From Lachnospiraceae bacterium (GTDB taxonomy: Bacteria; Bacillota; Clostridia; Lachnospirales; Lachnospiraceae): a DNA stretch of 64,000 nucleotides. Below are positions 8,327 through 17,642 of this stretch, piece by piece. The notes beneath the pieces were generated by a model. The model saw only the letters and a program-made list of their open reading frames with translations. It was not told the origin of the DNA and made no database searches. The DNA lies in contig JAJQCZ010000010.1 in NCBI GenBank assembly GCA_021202465.1, forward strand, positions 124,001-188,000, written 5' to 3'. The stretch's first letter is position 1. Every line of letters begins with the position of its first letter. Both the position numbers and the translations under genes were made by a program.

Positions 8327-10183
8327 TCAGGTGCCGATCTTCTGAATCACTTCCACCGGCACTCCCGTCTCCTTCACGAAGCGGGACGGGGCCATCTCGC
8401 GGTTGAAGCGCTCACGGACAAAGCTGATATGCAGATGCGTCTTGGCGCGCGTCATGGCAACATAAAACAGCCGCCGTTCCTCCTCGATGTCCGCGTCAAG
8501 GACCGCCCGCCCGTGGGGCGTGATTCCCTCGTTGGCGTCGGGGAGGAAGACGACCCGATATTCCAGACCCTTGGAGCCGTGCATCGTGGCGATCGCCACC
8601 CCCTGCCGCTCCGAGCGGTCTTTTTTCTTCTGTTCCGCCAGCTTTTCCGTGTATTCCTGCATGTGTTCCATCCACTCCGCCAGCGTCGCGAAGGGTTCTG
8701 CGCTCTCCTGCAGCTCATCAAGCACCTGAAAGAGCTCATCAGGACGGATGTGACGCGCCTCGGCGAATTCCCGCACATACTCTTCGTAGCCGATCCCCCT
8801 GCGGACGTAATTGACCGCCGCCCAGGGACGCATCTTCGCCAGCATCCGCAGATCATACTCCAACCGGTCGACACGGTCCGCCATCCACTCCTTCTCTCCC
8901 ACCGCCTGCCGCAGTTCATCAAAAGAAACCTGCGCATTGGGAAATGCCGAACGGGGAATATAGCGCTTCGGCTTGTGGATGATCCGCAGGAAATCGCTCC
9001 GGGCGCGGGATCCGGCCGCCAGGAGCAGATAGGTCAGTACATCTTTGGATATCCAGTGTTCATAGAGATTGGGCACCACGTCCCCCATCTGAAAGGGCAG
9101 GTTGCAGCGGACCAGCTGCCCGGCCATGACGCGGGGACCGCTGTTGGTCCGGTAGAGCAGTGCCATTTCCTCATAGGGAATCCCCTGACTGTGATAGTCC
9201 TGGAGCGCCCGGATCACGGCATCGTTCTCTTCCATGAGGTCGGCATAGCTGCGGCATGTCACCGGCTCCGTGCCCGTCTGGGCCGCCCGCAGGTTCTTGC
9301 GGTAGCGGGCTTCATTCTGCCCGATCAGACGCCCCGCTGCCTCGATGACCGAGGGCACACAGCGATAATTGATGTCCAGCAGAATCCGCTTTCCCTCCGG
9401 ATAATCCTCCGGGAAGCCCAGCATGATCTCCGGCCGGGCGCCACGGAAACGATAAATCGACTGATCGTCATCCCCCACCACGAAGAGGTTCCGCTTTGGC
9501 TCCGCCAGCATCCGCACAATCTCATACTGAAGCCGGTTGATGTCCTGAAATTCATCCACGAGAATGTACTGATATTTCTTCTGCCAGGAAGCGAGGATAT
9601 CCGGTCTCTGCGCGAAAAGTTCATAGCAGAGCTTCATCATATCGTCAAAATCGATCAGAGAGGCGCGGCGCATGCGCTCCTCATAGCCCTCATAGATCTG
9701 GCGAAACACCTCCGCGGGGCAACACTGGGAGTAATAATTTTCCAGCTCGATTGTATCCCCCTTGACGGCGCTGATCTCCGCCGCCAGAGAGGACAGCAGC
9801 TCCCCCTCATCCTCGGTCTCCATCTCAGCCTGATCGATGAGTTCCCGCAGAAAGGCATTTTTCTGTTCCGGCCGCGCGATGCTGGCCGCCGAGAAATTGT
9901 AGGCATATTTCAGTATTTTGAAGAAGACCGCGTGAAAGGTACCGAAAGTGACCGGCGGACGCTTTCCTCCCATGAGGCGGCCGAACCGCTCCTCCATCTC
10001 CATGGCGGCGGCCTTCGTGAAGGTGATCACCAGGATATGCGAGGGCTCCACATGAAGCTCCTCCACCAGATGCCGCACGCGATGCGTGATCACCATGGTC
10101 TTCCCGGAGCCCGGGCCCGCCAGAACCATGGCCGGTCCCGCCCCGTGACGCACCGCCTCCTCCTGCCCCGGATTCATCGGCAT
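8327..10183 (-). CDS. UvrD/PcrA-like superfamily 1 DNA helicase
   Basis: A 3'-5' DNA helicase of 618 residues. Visible motifs in order are Q-motif MNPGQEEAVRHG, Walker A GPGSGKTMVITHR, motif II LVDEFQDINRLQ, motif III VGDDDQSIYRFRGA, motif IV DINYR, motif V MHGSKGLEYRVVFL and motif VI FYVAMTRAKTHLHI. It is shorter than PcrA (about 720 residues), with the C-terminal tail that binds RNA polymerase absent, so it is a second UvrD-type helicase and not clearly PcrA itself. A GGGGGGAGAGGACT site precedes the ATG. A long frame on the opposite strand is a composition artefact. Confidence 0.9.
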   Translation of the reverse strand: MPMNPGQEEAVRHGAGPAMVLAGPGSGKTMVITHRVRHLVEELHVEPSHILVITFTKAAAMEMEERFGRLMGGKRPPVTFGTFHAVFFKILKYAYNFSAASIARPEQKNAFLRELIDQAEMETEDEGELLSSLAAEISAVKGDTIELENYYSQCCPAEVFRQIYEGYEERMRRASLIDFDDMMKLCYELFAQRPDILASWQKKYQYILVDEFQDINRLQYEIVRMLAEPKRNLFVVGDDDQSIYRFRGARPEIMLGFPEDYPEGKRILLDINYRCVPSVIEAAGRLIGQNEARYRKNLRAAQTGTEPVTCRSYADLMEENDAVIRALQDYHSQGIPYEEMALLYRTNSGPRVMAGQLVRCNLPFQMGDVVPNLYEHWISKDVLTYLLLAAGSRARSDFLRIIHKPKRYIPRSAFPNAQVSFDELRQAVGEKEWMADRVDRLEYDLRMLAKMRPWAAVNYVRRGIGYEEYVREFAEARHIRPDELFQVLDELQESAEPFATLAEWMEHMQEYTEKLAEQKKKDRSERQGVAIATMHGSKGLEYRVVFLPDANEGITPHGRAVLDADIEEERRLFYVAMTRAKTHLHISFVRERFNREMAPSRFVKETGVPVEVIQKIGT

Positions 10184-10275
10184 AGTCCTCTCCCCCCTTC
10201 ATAACGGTGTCAGGGACAGACGTTTCTCCCGTCCGCCCCTGGCTTCCCGTTCGGACGCTCAACACGTCCTTTCTT

Positions 10276-11742
10276 TTATCCCTGCGCAGCCTCCAGCTTC
10301 GCGATCCCCACGCGGATGCGCCGCAGCGACTCTTCCTTCCCCAGAATCTCCAGGATCTCGTAGGCGCCGCCGGGCGTCATCTGTCGGCCGGAGACGGCGA
10401 TACGCAGCGGCCACAGAGCCTGGCCGTTTTTGATGCCTTTCTCCGCCACATAGCCCATGACCAGCTCTTTCATCGCTTCCATGCCATAATCTTCCTGCGC
10501 TTCCAGCCGCGGCAGCAGATCGCGCAGCACCGCCAGCGAATTCTCCGTATTTGTCTTCATCTTCTTGTGCGTATACAGCGCCACGTCATAGTCCGGCAGC
10601 TCTTCGAAGAAGGTAATCGGCTCCGCGATCTCCGGGAAGACCTCGATGCGCGTCTGCATCAGGTCGGCGATTTTGCACAGATCCAGGTCCTCACGGTGAA
10701 TCACCGAACGGACGACCGGCAGTGCCCTCTCATAGTAGGCATCCTTCGCCATCGCCTGAATATACTGGCCGTTCATCCAGCGCAGCTTCGTCATGTCAAA
10801 GACCGCCGGAGATTTGCTGATGTGATGATAGTCAAAGGCCTCGATCAGCTCCGGCAGGCTGAGGATCTCGCGGTTATCCTCCGGGCTCCAGCCCAGAAGC
10901 GCCACGTAATTCACCACGGCCTCATTGAGGAAGCCCTGGTCAATCAGGTCCTCATACGACGCATGGCCGCTGCGCTTGCTCAGCTTACGGTGCTCCTCAT
11001 CCGTAATCAGCGGGCAATGCACGTACACCGGCTCCTCCCAGCCGAAGGCCGCATAGAGACGCGTGTACTTGGGCGCCGAAGAGAGGTATTCATTGCCCCG
11101 CACCACATGGGTGATGCCCATCAGATGGTCGTCCACCACATTGGCGAAATTATAGGTCGGATAGCCGTCCGATTTGATGAGAATCATGTCGTCAAGCTCA
11201 GCGTTGGGCACCGTGATATCCCCGTAAATCTCATCGTGGAAAGTGGTCGTGCCCTCCCGGGGAATGTTCTGCCGGATCACGTAGGGTTTCCCGGCCGCGA
11301 GATTGGCCTCCACCTCTTCCGGCGTCAGGCTGAGGCAGTGCTTATCGTACATGGACACTTCCTTGCCGTCGATCTCCTGGCGCAGGCCCTCCAGCCGCTC
11401 CCGGTCACAGAAACAGTAATACGCCTCCCCGCGCGCGATCAGCTCCTTCGCGTATTTCAGGTAAATACCGGCCGCCTGCCGCTCGCTCTGCACATAGGGT
11501 CCGCAGCCGCCGTCCCGGTCCGGCCCCTCGTCGTGCACAAGCCCCGTCTTCTCCAGCGTCCGGTAGATGATCTCCACCGCGCCCTCCGCATAGCGCTCCT
11601 GATCCGTATCCTCGATGCGCAGGATAAAGTCGCCCCCCGCATGGCGGGTGATCAGATAAGCATACAGCGCCGTTCTCAGGTTTCCCACATGCATCCGCCC
11701 GGTCGGGCTGGGCGCAAAACGGGTTCTCACTCTCTCAGACAT
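10276..11742 (-). CDS. gltX: Glutamyl-tRNA synthetase
   Basis: Class I synthetase (488 residues) that charges tRNA-Glu. The HIGH-type motif is in [19 protein letters not shown] near residues 8-26, and the KMSKS-type motif is [15 protein letters not shown] near residue 250. The C-terminal anticodon-binding helices end with [22 protein letters not shown]. The start is the ATG at 11742 after AAAGGAGAACGAGATAT; the open frame extends about 64 codons further upstream, but that part is not GltX-like. It is divergent from the alarmone synthetase gene. Confidence 0.96.
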   Translation of the reverse strand: MSERVRTRFAPSPTGRMHVGNLRTALYAYLITRHAGGDFILRIEDTDQERYAEGAVEIIYRTLEKTGLVHDEGPDRDGGCGPYVQSERQAAGIYLKYAKELIARGEAYYCFCDRERLEGLRQEIDGKEVSMYDKHCLSLTPEEVEANLAAGKPYVIRQNIPREGTTTFHDEIYGDITVPNAELDDMILIKSDGYPTYNFANVVDDHLMGITHVVRGNEYLSSAPKYTRLYAAFGWEEPVYVHCPLITDEEHRKLSKRSGHASYEDLIDQGFLNEAVVNYVALLGWSPEDNREILSLPELIEAFDYHHISKSPAVFDMTKLRWMNGQYIQAMAKDAYYERALPVVRSVIHREDLDLCKIADLMQTRIEVFPEIAEPITFFEELPDYDVALYTHKKMKTNTENSLAVLRDLLPRLEAQEDYGMEAMKELVMGYVAEKGIKNGQALWPLRIAVSGRQMTPGGAYEILEILGKEESLRRIRVGIAKLEAAQG

Positions 11743-11960
11743 ATATCTCGTTCTCCTTTTCGAATAACTTCCCTTTACCATATTTTCAGCGTCCACGCGG
11801 ACGCTCCGGATACAGCGGCCTGCGGTTTTGCCGCTGCCGGAATGTACCGGGAAATTATAGCACAGACCCCTTCTCCCTGTCCAGATGCCCTTTTTCCGTC
11901 GGTTCGCGTTTTTTTTACATTTCTTTTGAAACATTTCACAAATCCTTTACCGCGCTGTTC

Positions 11961-11989
11961 TTGCATTGCAGAAGGAAAATTGATAAAAT
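11961..11989 (+). promoter_or_regulatory. Promoter for the small alarmone synthetase
   Basis: TTGCAT, a 17-base spacer and TAAAAT, about 50 bases before the ATG at 12039. Confidence 0.5.
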
Positions 11990-12038
11990 AATGACAGTAC
12001 GAGCCGTCTGATTGTGCTCCTTGGAAAGTGTGATACAT

Positions 12039-12806
12039 ATGGAATTGCCCGAAAGACGTATACCGGATCAATATTTTTTTGAAAATCTCAGTGAAGAGCA
12101 GATGGACGGGCTCATGGCCCAGGGCATCCACCTGGTGGACAGCGCGCTGCAGTATCAGGAACTGATGATGATGTATAACTGCGCCATCAAAGAAGTGCGC
12201 ACCAAGCTGGAGGTGCTGAACGCCGATCTGTCCGTCCGTTACCAGCGCAACCCCATCGAGTTCATCAGCTGCCGTCTGAAGAAGCCCATGAGCCTGTTTC
12301 AGAAACTTCAGAAAAAGAACCTGCCCCTTTCGCTCAGCGCTGTCGAGAACAATATAAACGATGTGGCCGGAATCCGGGTCATCTGCTCCTTCATCGACGA
12401 CATCTACGCCGTGGCTGCCATGCTCACAGAGCAGGGCGATATCACGCTCCTCGAGACCAAGGATTATATCAGAAATCCCAAGCCCAACGGCTACCGAAGC
12501 CTGCATCTGATCGTGGAGATTCCGGTCTTCTTCTCAGATCAAAAGAAAAATATGCGCGTGGAGGTGCAGATCCGCACCATCGCCATGGATTTCTGGGCCA
12601 GTCTGGAACACCAGCTGAAATACAAGAAATCAGTCCGGGACGAAGAATCCATCATCGCCGAGCTGACCGAATGTGCCGAGACCATCGCCGCCACCGATCA
12701 GCGCATGCTGGAAATCCGCAACAGAATCAACGAAAATGCCGAAGCGCCTGACACAGAGGAAACCCTGCGGGAAAAGCTGGAACGCTTCAACATCCCCAGC
12801 CTGTAA
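12039..12806 (+). CDS. relQ: Small alarmone synthetase, RelQ type
   Basis: (p)ppGpp synthetase-only enzyme (255 residues) that transfers pyrophosphate from ATP to GDP/GTP under stress. The RelA/SpoT synthetase core is visible: KKPMSLFQKL, NDVAGIRVICSFIDDIY, NPKPNGYRSLHLIVEIPVFF and VEVQIRTIAMDFWASLEHQL. No HD hydrolase, TGS or ACT domain is present, which separates it from the long RelA/SpoT enzyme. ATG at 12039 has GGAAAG upstream; an in-frame TTG at 12012 is a weaker choice. The gene stands alone before the ArsR regulator. Confidence 0.9.
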   Translation: MELPERRIPDQYFFENLSEEQMDGLMAQGIHLVDSALQYQELMMMYNCAIKEVRTKLEVLNADLSVRYQRNPIEFISCRLKKPMSLFQKLQKKNLPLSLSAVENNINDVAGIRVICSFIDDIYAVAAMLTEQGDITLLETKDYIRNPKPNGYRSLHLIVEIPVFFSDQKKNMRVEVQIRTIAMDFWASLEHQLKYKKSVRDEESIIAELTECAETIAATDQRMLEIRNRINENAEAPDTEETLREKLERFNIPSL

Positions 12807-12924
12807 GTCCCGCCCTGAAATCCCAGGCAGGCTCAGTATGCCGTACGCCTCTGCCAGTCAGAAAAAGATGCTTCCGGTCATCCAGCCTGTACGGCCTGTC
12901 TCATAATTATGGAAGGAAAAGATC

Positions 12925-13227
12925 ATGTCCACACCCTTTGCCATGCCCACCGATGACGAAATTTATTACCTGGCCGAGCTCTTCAAGATCTTCAGCGATC
13001 CTACCCGGGCGCGCATCCTCTTTACACTCACGGAGGACGAGAAATGTGTGCAGGACATCGCCGACACGATCGGCATGTCTCAGAGCTCCGTATCGCACCA
13101 GCTCCGCATCCTCAAGCAGAGCCGCCTGGTGCGGTTCCGCCGTGAAGGGCGCACCGTCTACTATTCTCTGGCTGACGGCCATGTGCTGACCATTCTGAGC
13201 CAGGGTCTGGAACATATTCAGGAATGA
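12925..13227 (+). CDS. ArsR/SmtB-family metal-responsive repressor with a zinc-type site
   Basis: A winged-helix repressor of 100 residues. The recognition region is CVQDIADTIGMSQSSVSHQLRIL, followed by the wing RREGRTVYYSLAD. The C-terminal helix carries DGH, ten residues, then HIQE, exactly the DxHx10HxxE pattern used by zinc/cobalt sensors such as CzrA and SmtB (established for that subfamily). The arsenic-type CxC pair is absent; only EKCVQD is seen. Such sensors usually control an adjacent efflux pump or P-type ATPase, but none lies next to it. A terminator follows directly, so it is monocistronic. Confidence 0.88.
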   Translation: MSTPFAMPTDDEIYYLAELFKIFSDPTRARILFTLTEDEKCVQDIADTIGMSQSSVSHQLRILKQSRLVRFRREGRTVYYSLADGHVLTILSQGLEHIQE

Positions 13228-13229
13228 GG

Positions 13230-13265
13230 AAGAGGGCTGTCTCCGCGGCAGCCCTCTTCTTTTTA
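13230..13265 (+). terminator. Terminator after the ArsR gene
   Basis: AGAGGGCTG ... CAGCCCTCT followed by TCTTTTT. It lies just before the end of the convergent psuG gene. Confidence 0.85.
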
Positions 13266-13281
13266 CAAATATCCTGTTTTA

Positions 13282-14196
13282 CTACATTTTCGCCAGCTCA
13301 CAGGCGGTCTCCGCAGCCAGAGCCGCGTTGTTGTAGACCAGCTGAATGTTGCTGTCGAGGCTGTCGCCGCCGGTAAGCTCCTGGATACGGGCCAGCAGGA
13401 ACGGCGTCGTCGCCTTTCCGTGGATTCCCTGCGCCTTACACTCCTCCACGGCCTCATCAATGGCCGCATTGATCACCGCGGGATCCATGGAATATTTCTC
13501 GGGAATCGGGTTCGTCACCAGCATTCCGCCCTTCAGCCCCATCTCGCGCTGCGCATGGAAAGCTGCAGCCAGCTCCGTGGGCGTATCCAGCCGATAATCC
13601 GCGCCGAACTCCGATGTGCGGGTGTAGAAGGCAGGCAGAGTCTCCGTGCCGTAGCCGATCACGGGGACACCCTTGGTCTCCAGGTACTCCAGCGTCAGCC
13701 CCAGATCAAGGATGGACTTGGCCCCGGCGCAGATCACCATCACCGGCGTCTGTCCCAGCTCCTCCAGATCGGCGGAGATATCCATCGTCGTCTCGGCGCC
13801 CCGATGCACACCGCCGATGCCGCCGGTGGCAAAGATGGAGATTCCGGCCATGTGGGCGATCATCATCGTGGTGGTGACGGTGCAGGCGCCGTCCTCCTTC
13901 CGGGCGACCAGCACGGGCAGGTCGCGGCGGCTGGCCTTGGTGATAGCCATGCCCTTCTTCCCAAAGTACTCAATCTCGTCCGCTGAGAGTCCGGCCTTCA
14001 GGCGGCCCCCGATAATGGCAATCGTGGCGGGCACGGCGCCGTGGTCACGGATGACCTGCTCCACATTAAGAGCCGTCTCCACATTCTGCGGATAGGGCAT
14101 TCCATGGGAAATAATCGTGGACTCCAGAGCCACAACCGGCTTTCCGGCCGCCAGAGCCTCAGCAACTTCCGGTGCGATATCCAGATACGAATTCAT
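13282..14196 (-). CDS. psuG: Pseudouridine-5'-phosphate glycosidase
   Basis: A Mn-dependent enzyme (304 residues) that splits pseudouridine 5'-phosphate into uracil and ribose 5-phosphate. Family segments are VVALESTIISHGMPYPQNVE near the N-terminus, FATGGIGGVHRGAETTMDIS, VICAGAKSILDLGLTLEYLE and LVTNPIPEKYSMD. Length matches PsuG/IndA proteins. It lies 32 bases downstream of the PfkB-type kinase, the classical kinase-glycosidase pair of the pseudouridine degradation pathway. It supplies uracil and ribose phosphate in a neighbourhood rich in nucleoside salvage genes. Confidence 0.95.
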   Translation of the reverse strand: MNSYLDIAPEVAEALAAGKPVVALESTIISHGMPYPQNVETALNVEQVIRDHGAVPATIAIIGGRLKAGLSADEIEYFGKKGMAITKASRRDLPVLVARKEDGACTVTTTMMIAHMAGISIFATGGIGGVHRGAETTMDISADLEELGQTPVMVICAGAKSILDLGLTLEYLETKGVPVIGYGTETLPAFYTRTSEFGADYRLDTPTELAAAFHAQREMGLKGGMLVTNPIPEKYSMDPAVINAAIDEAVEECKAQGIHGKATTPFLLARIQELTGGDSLDSNIQLVYNNAALAAETACELAKM

Positions 14197-14228
14197 AGCG
14201 TGTTCCTCCTAAATCTTTATGATGTAAA

Positions 14229-15338
14229 TTACAGACTGCTCTGCATTTCTGCCTGCGGGATTTCCTCCACGCGCTTCTGCAGCGCGTCGGCTGACAGGGA
14301 AGCATTGATCGTCTCCTCGCTCTCCAGCGCCAAAGAAGCGGCAGCCATCCCCAGACGGGCTGTCCCCGCCAGATCTGTTCCCTGAAGATAGGCCCAGGTA
14401 ATCGCTGCCATAAAAGCATCGCCGCAGCCGGTGGCATTAGTCACCTGTACCGGACCGCCGGGGATGCGGACACTTCCGTTGTGGTCGGCGGCGAAGACCC
14501 CCTCAGCGCCCAGGCTGATGAAAACCCGCCGCAGCCCGGTCGCCAGCAGCACATCCGCGGCCCGATGCAGACTCGCCTCATCAGTGATCGGTACGCCGGA
14601 GAGCAGCTCCGCCTCCAGCCGGTTGGGTTTCAGCGTGTGCAGCCGTCCCAGAACAGGCCGCAGCTTCTCCGCTTTGGCCGTGGAGACCGGATCAGCAAAA
14701 AGCGGTACTTTGACATTTTCCGCCAGCCAGAGCAGAGATTCCGACGGCAGGTTGGTATCCGTCACTACCACCTGGGCGTTGGACAACAGCGACGACTGGG
14801 AAGCCAGGAAACGCGGTGTCAGCTGCTCGCAGATCTCCATGTCGCTGACTGCCAGCGCCATATCTCCGTCCGGCCCCGCCAGGAAAAGATAAGTAGAAGT
14901 CGCCGTACCGGGCAGGTGCAGGCTGCGGCTGATGTCGATTCCCAGCTCACTGCAGGAAGCCTCCAGCCACTGCGCATAGGTATCGTCACCGAAGGCTGTG
15001 ACCAGCCGGGTGTCCACCCCCAGAAGAGAAAGATTGTGAGCGATGTTGCGTCCCACACCGCCGAGACTGGTGCGCACCCGCCCGGGATTGGAGTCGGCCG
15101 CCACCAGAGGCTGTCCGGAAATACCGCCGATATCCACATTGACCCCGCCCACCACGACCGCATAGGACGCGCTGCGCACGATATAGCCCCGCCCGGCGAT
15201 GTGGCCTTTTTTTGTCAGGTTGGAAATGTGGACCGCCACCGAAGACCTCGTGATGCCCGCCCGCTCCGCCAGCTCCTGCTGGGAGATCAGGGGATTCTCC
15301 TCGATCCAGCGAAGGATCTGTCTCTCGCGCTGTGTCAT
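14229..15338 (-). CDS. psuK: PfkB-family kinase with N-terminal HTH, probable pseudouridine kinase
   Basis: A 369-residue fusion. Residues 1-55 form a winged helix (RQILRWIEENPLISQQELAE, GITRSSVAVHISNLTKKG). The rest is a ribokinase/PfkB kinase with GGVGRNIAHNLSLLGVD and the catalytic signature NATGCGDAFMAAI near the C-terminus. Placement directly before psuG makes pseudouridine the likely substrate (inference). The HTH probably makes the enzyme its own or another operon's regulator. A strong promoter lies upstream, with the imperfect palindrome AAACAACTGTTT between it and the start. Confidence 0.88.
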   Translation of the reverse strand: MTQRERQILRWIEENPLISQQELAERAGITRSSVAVHISNLTKKGHIAGRGYIVRSASYAVVVGGVNVDIGGISGQPLVAADSNPGRVRTSLGGVGRNIAHNLSLLGVDTRLVTAFGDDTYAQWLEASCSELGIDISRSLHLPGTATSTYLFLAGPDGDMALAVSDMEICEQLTPRFLASQSSLLSNAQVVVTDTNLPSESLLWLAENVKVPLFADPVSTAKAEKLRPVLGRLHTLKPNRLEAELLSGVPITDEASLHRAADVLLATGLRRVFISLGAEGVFAADHNGSVRIPGGPVQVTNATGCGDAFMAAITWAYLQGTDLAGTARLGMAAASLALESEETINASLSADALQKRVEEIPQAEMQSSL

Positions 15339-15383
15339 AACACCTTCTCCTTAAACAACTGTTTATCTTCTAAACACTTATTC

Positions 15384-15412
15384 AGCATACAAAATCTCTC
15401 TGAAAATGTCAA
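15384..15412 (-). promoter_or_regulatory. Promoter for psuK-psuG
   Basis: On the minus strand TTGACA, 17 bases, TATGCT. The near-palindrome AAACAACTGTTT at about 15353-15364 lies downstream and is a candidate operator. Confidence 0.65.
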
Positions 15413-15586
15413 CACCGGTTCTTCCTTTCCCGGATATTTTCTGCTACAATACCCTTGGCATTGCACCTGCGGCAGACTATACCCACTGCCGGAATTCGCT
15501 GAGCATCTACCGGAAACGCCGTGAGCATTTATGCTCATGCCGCCATACCGGTCGAATAAATCCGACCAGATGAGGAGGAAAAGATA

Positions 15587-16171
15587 TTGGCCAAGCTGTA
15601 TTTCAAATACGGAGCGGTGGGAAGCTCCAAGACCGCGACGGCGCTGATCACAAAATACAACTATGAGGAGCGGGGCATGAAGGTCTGGCTTCTCAAACCC
15701 TTTGCCGACGACCGCGACGGGCAGTATACCATCCGCTCGCGCGTCGGCCTGTCAGCGGAGGCAGAGACGGTCTCTCCGTCCGTGAACATCAAAGAGCTGT
15801 ACGCACAGCGCACCCCTGTGGATGTCATCATCGCCGACGAATGCCAGTTCTTCACCGAAGAACAGATCGATCAGCTGCGGGAGCTGGTGGACCGGGAAGA
15901 CCTCCCCGTCCTCTGCTTCGGCCTGCGGACCGATTTCCAGACCCGTCTCTTCCCCGGCAGCCGGCGCCTCTTCGAGACCGCCGACTCCATCTCTGAGATC
16001 AAGACCATCTGCTCCTGCGGCAACAAGGCCACCGTCAACGCCCGCATCGACAGCGAGGGTTACATCATCACCGAGGGGGCTCAGGTAGAACTGGGCGGCA
16101 ACGAACGCTATCTGGCCATGTGCCACAAATGCTGGAAGGCCCATATCGCCCAGAGGCGCAGGGTCCGCTAA
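15587..16171 (+). CDS. tdk: Thymidine kinase
   Basis: Type II thymidine kinase (194 residues) that phosphorylates thymidine or deoxyuridine in DNA precursor salvage. P-loop variant KYGAVGSSKTATAL is at residues 6-19, the Walker B-like DVIIADECQFF near residue 85, and a zinc site is formed by CSCGNK and CHKCWK. The start is TTG at 15587, nine bases after GAGGAGG. It belongs to the nucleoside salvage district with psuKG, the BMP-type importer and udk. Confidence 0.95.
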   Translation: MAKLYFKYGAVGSSKTATALITKYNYEERGMKVWLLKPFADDRDGQYTIRSRVGLSAEAETVSPSVNIKELYAQRTPVDVIIADECQFFTEEQIDQLRELVDREDLPVLCFGLRTDFQTRLFPGSRRLFETADSISEIKTICSCGNKATVNARIDSEGYIITEGAQVELGGNERYLAMCHKCWKAHIAQRRRVR

Positions 16172-16188
16172 AAGGCGCGAATTCCCTA

Positions 16189-16216
16189 TTGCAATTTCAT
16201 ATAAAATGTGTAAAAT
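16189..16216 (+). promoter_or_regulatory. Probable promoter for the nucleoside-binding lipoprotein
   Basis: TTGCAA, a 16-base spacer and TAAAAT, immediately after tdk. Confidence 0.45.
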
Positions 16217-16221
16217 GAAGG

Positions 16222-16276
16222 TAAATGCGGTCAAACCCAATCCCGACAGCAGGAAGCTCCGGGAGCCCCGCATTTA
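16222..16276 (+). promoter_or_regulatory. 5' leader hairpin of the BMP gene
   Basis: TAAATGCGG at 16222 pairs perfectly with CCGCATTTA at 16268, and the enclosed part contains GCTCC/GGGAGC. It starts where the transcript from 16189-16216 would begin. It may stabilise the mRNA or act as a control element. It does not match a riboswitch class I can recognise. Confidence 0.35.
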
Positions 16277-16301
16277 TACTACAGATGGGAGGAACCTAAT
16301 C

Positions 16302-17516
16302 ATGAAGAAGTTACTCGCACTGATGCTCGCAGCGTGCATGGTGATTTCGCTGGCCGCCTGCAGCAGCAGCTCCTCGAGCGACACCACCGCAGCAGCGGAC
16401 GAGACGACCGAAGCAGCGGCGGAGACCACCGGAGATGAAGAGACGACGGCTGCGGCGGACGAAAGTCAGGCCGCTGAGGCGACCGGCGACTACCGCATCG
16501 CCATGATCACCGACTACGGCGACATCACCGACCAGTCCTTCAACCAGACCACCTACGAAGCCTGCAAGGCTTTCTGTGACGAGAACGGTCTGGAATTCAC
16601 CTACTACAAGCCCGACGGAGATTCCACCGCGGAGCGTGTCGCCATGGTCGAGAAGGCTGCCGATGAGGGCTACAATGTCATCGTGATGCCCGGTTACGCT
16701 TTTGGTGAGACCATCGTTGAGACGGCGGAGACCTATTCCGACATCACCTTCATCGCTCTTGATGTGGCTCAGAGCGACCTGGGCGATGATTATGTACTGC
16801 CCTCCAACGTCTACTGCGCCGTATATCAGGAAGAGCTGAGCGGCTACATGGCCGGTTACGCGGCTGTGAAGATGGGATACACCCATCTGGGATTCCTGGG
16901 CGGAATGGCTGTCCCCGCTGTTGAGCGCTACGGCTACGGATTCATTCAGGGCGTAGACGCTGCTGCGACAGAGCTCGGCACGGAAATCACTGTAGAGTAT
17001 GTTTATGGCAACCAGTTCTACGGCGATTCCGATATCACCGCTTATATGGACAACTGGTATCAGACTCTGGGCGTTGAGGTCGTCTTCGCCTGCGGCGGCG
17101 GCATCTATACATCCGCAGCCGAAGCTGCAGCCAAGGTAGATGGCAAGGTCATCGGTGTTGACACCGATCAGCAGGCCATCATTGACGGCTCCTACGGTGA
17201 AGGTATGACTGTTACATCTGCCATGAAGGGTCTTGCCGCCACAGTCAACACGATGCTGGCTGAGGTTGTGGCCGGCAACTTTGCCTCCTACGGCGGCCAG
17301 GTGGATACGCTGGGTCTTGTCTCCGGCGACGATCCTGAGAGCAACTACGTACAGATTCCTCTGGAATCCACCGTGTGGACGGATGACTTCACGCAGGATG
17401 ATTATCTGGATCTGGTGTCCAAGATGTACTCCGGTGAGATCACCGTTTCCAACAGCACGGATGCAATGCCTGAGGTCTCCGCGACAACTGTGAACGAGTA
17501 CGGCAACATCAAATAA
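16302..17516 (+). CDS. BMP-family nucleoside-binding lipoprotein
   Basis: Substrate-binding component (404 residues) of a nucleoside ABC importer. The start is the ATG at 16302 after GGGAGGAACCTAATC. The leader MKKLLALMLAACMVISLAAC ends in a lipobox, followed by a Ser/Thr/Ala/Glu-rich linker. BMP features include IAMITDYGDITDQSFNQTTY, GYNVIVMPGYAFGETIVE, FACGGGIYTSAAEAA and VIGVDTDQQA. Homologues (BmpA, NupN, PnrA) bind purine or pyrimidine nucleosides. A terminator follows, but the ATPase and permease genes come next with their own promoter, allowing excess binding protein over transporter. Confidence 0.93.
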   Translation: MKKLLALMLAACMVISLAACSSSSSSDTTAAADETTEAAAETTGDEETTAAADESQAAEATGDYRIAMITDYGDITDQSFNQTTYEACKAFCDENGLEFTYYKPDGDSTAERVAMVEKAADEGYNVIVMPGYAFGETIVETAETYSDITFIALDVAQSDLGDDYVLPSNVYCAVYQEELSGYMAGYAAVKMGYTHLGFLGGMAVPAVERYGYGFIQGVDAAATELGTEITVEYVYGNQFYGDSDITAYMDNWYQTLGVEVVFACGGGIYTSAAEAAAKVDGKVIGVDTDQQAIIDGSYGEGMTVTSAMKGLAATVNTMLAEVVAGNFASYGGQVDTLGLVSGDDPESNYVQIPLESTVWTDDFTQDDYLDLVSKMYSGEITVSNSTDAMPEVSATTVNEYGNIK

Positions 17517-17555
17517 GAGCTGAATTTCATCTTCCCGCCGACGGCGGGAAACGGA

Positions 17556-17586
17556 CAGGGGCGCCCATGCGGCGCCCCTGTTTTTC
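17556..17586 (+). terminator. Terminator (probably partial) after the BMP gene
   Basis: CAGGGGCGCC, loop CATGC, GGCGCCCCTG, then TTTTT. It separates the binding-protein gene from the transporter genes. Confidence 0.85.
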
Positions 17587-17642
17587 ATATAAAAATCTTT
17601 TCACAAAACATATAATTCTTTTCACATTTTGCGGATTTGTGT

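Noticed and set aside
8288-10204. A 638-codon open frame antisense to the helicase gene
   Set aside because: It mirrors a GC-rich gene on the other strand, has no recognisable domain, and the minus-strand frame has all helicase motifs.
12012-12038. TTG start nine codons upstream for the alarmone synthetase
   Set aside because: No ribosome site at good spacing; GGAAAG fits the ATG at 12039 better.
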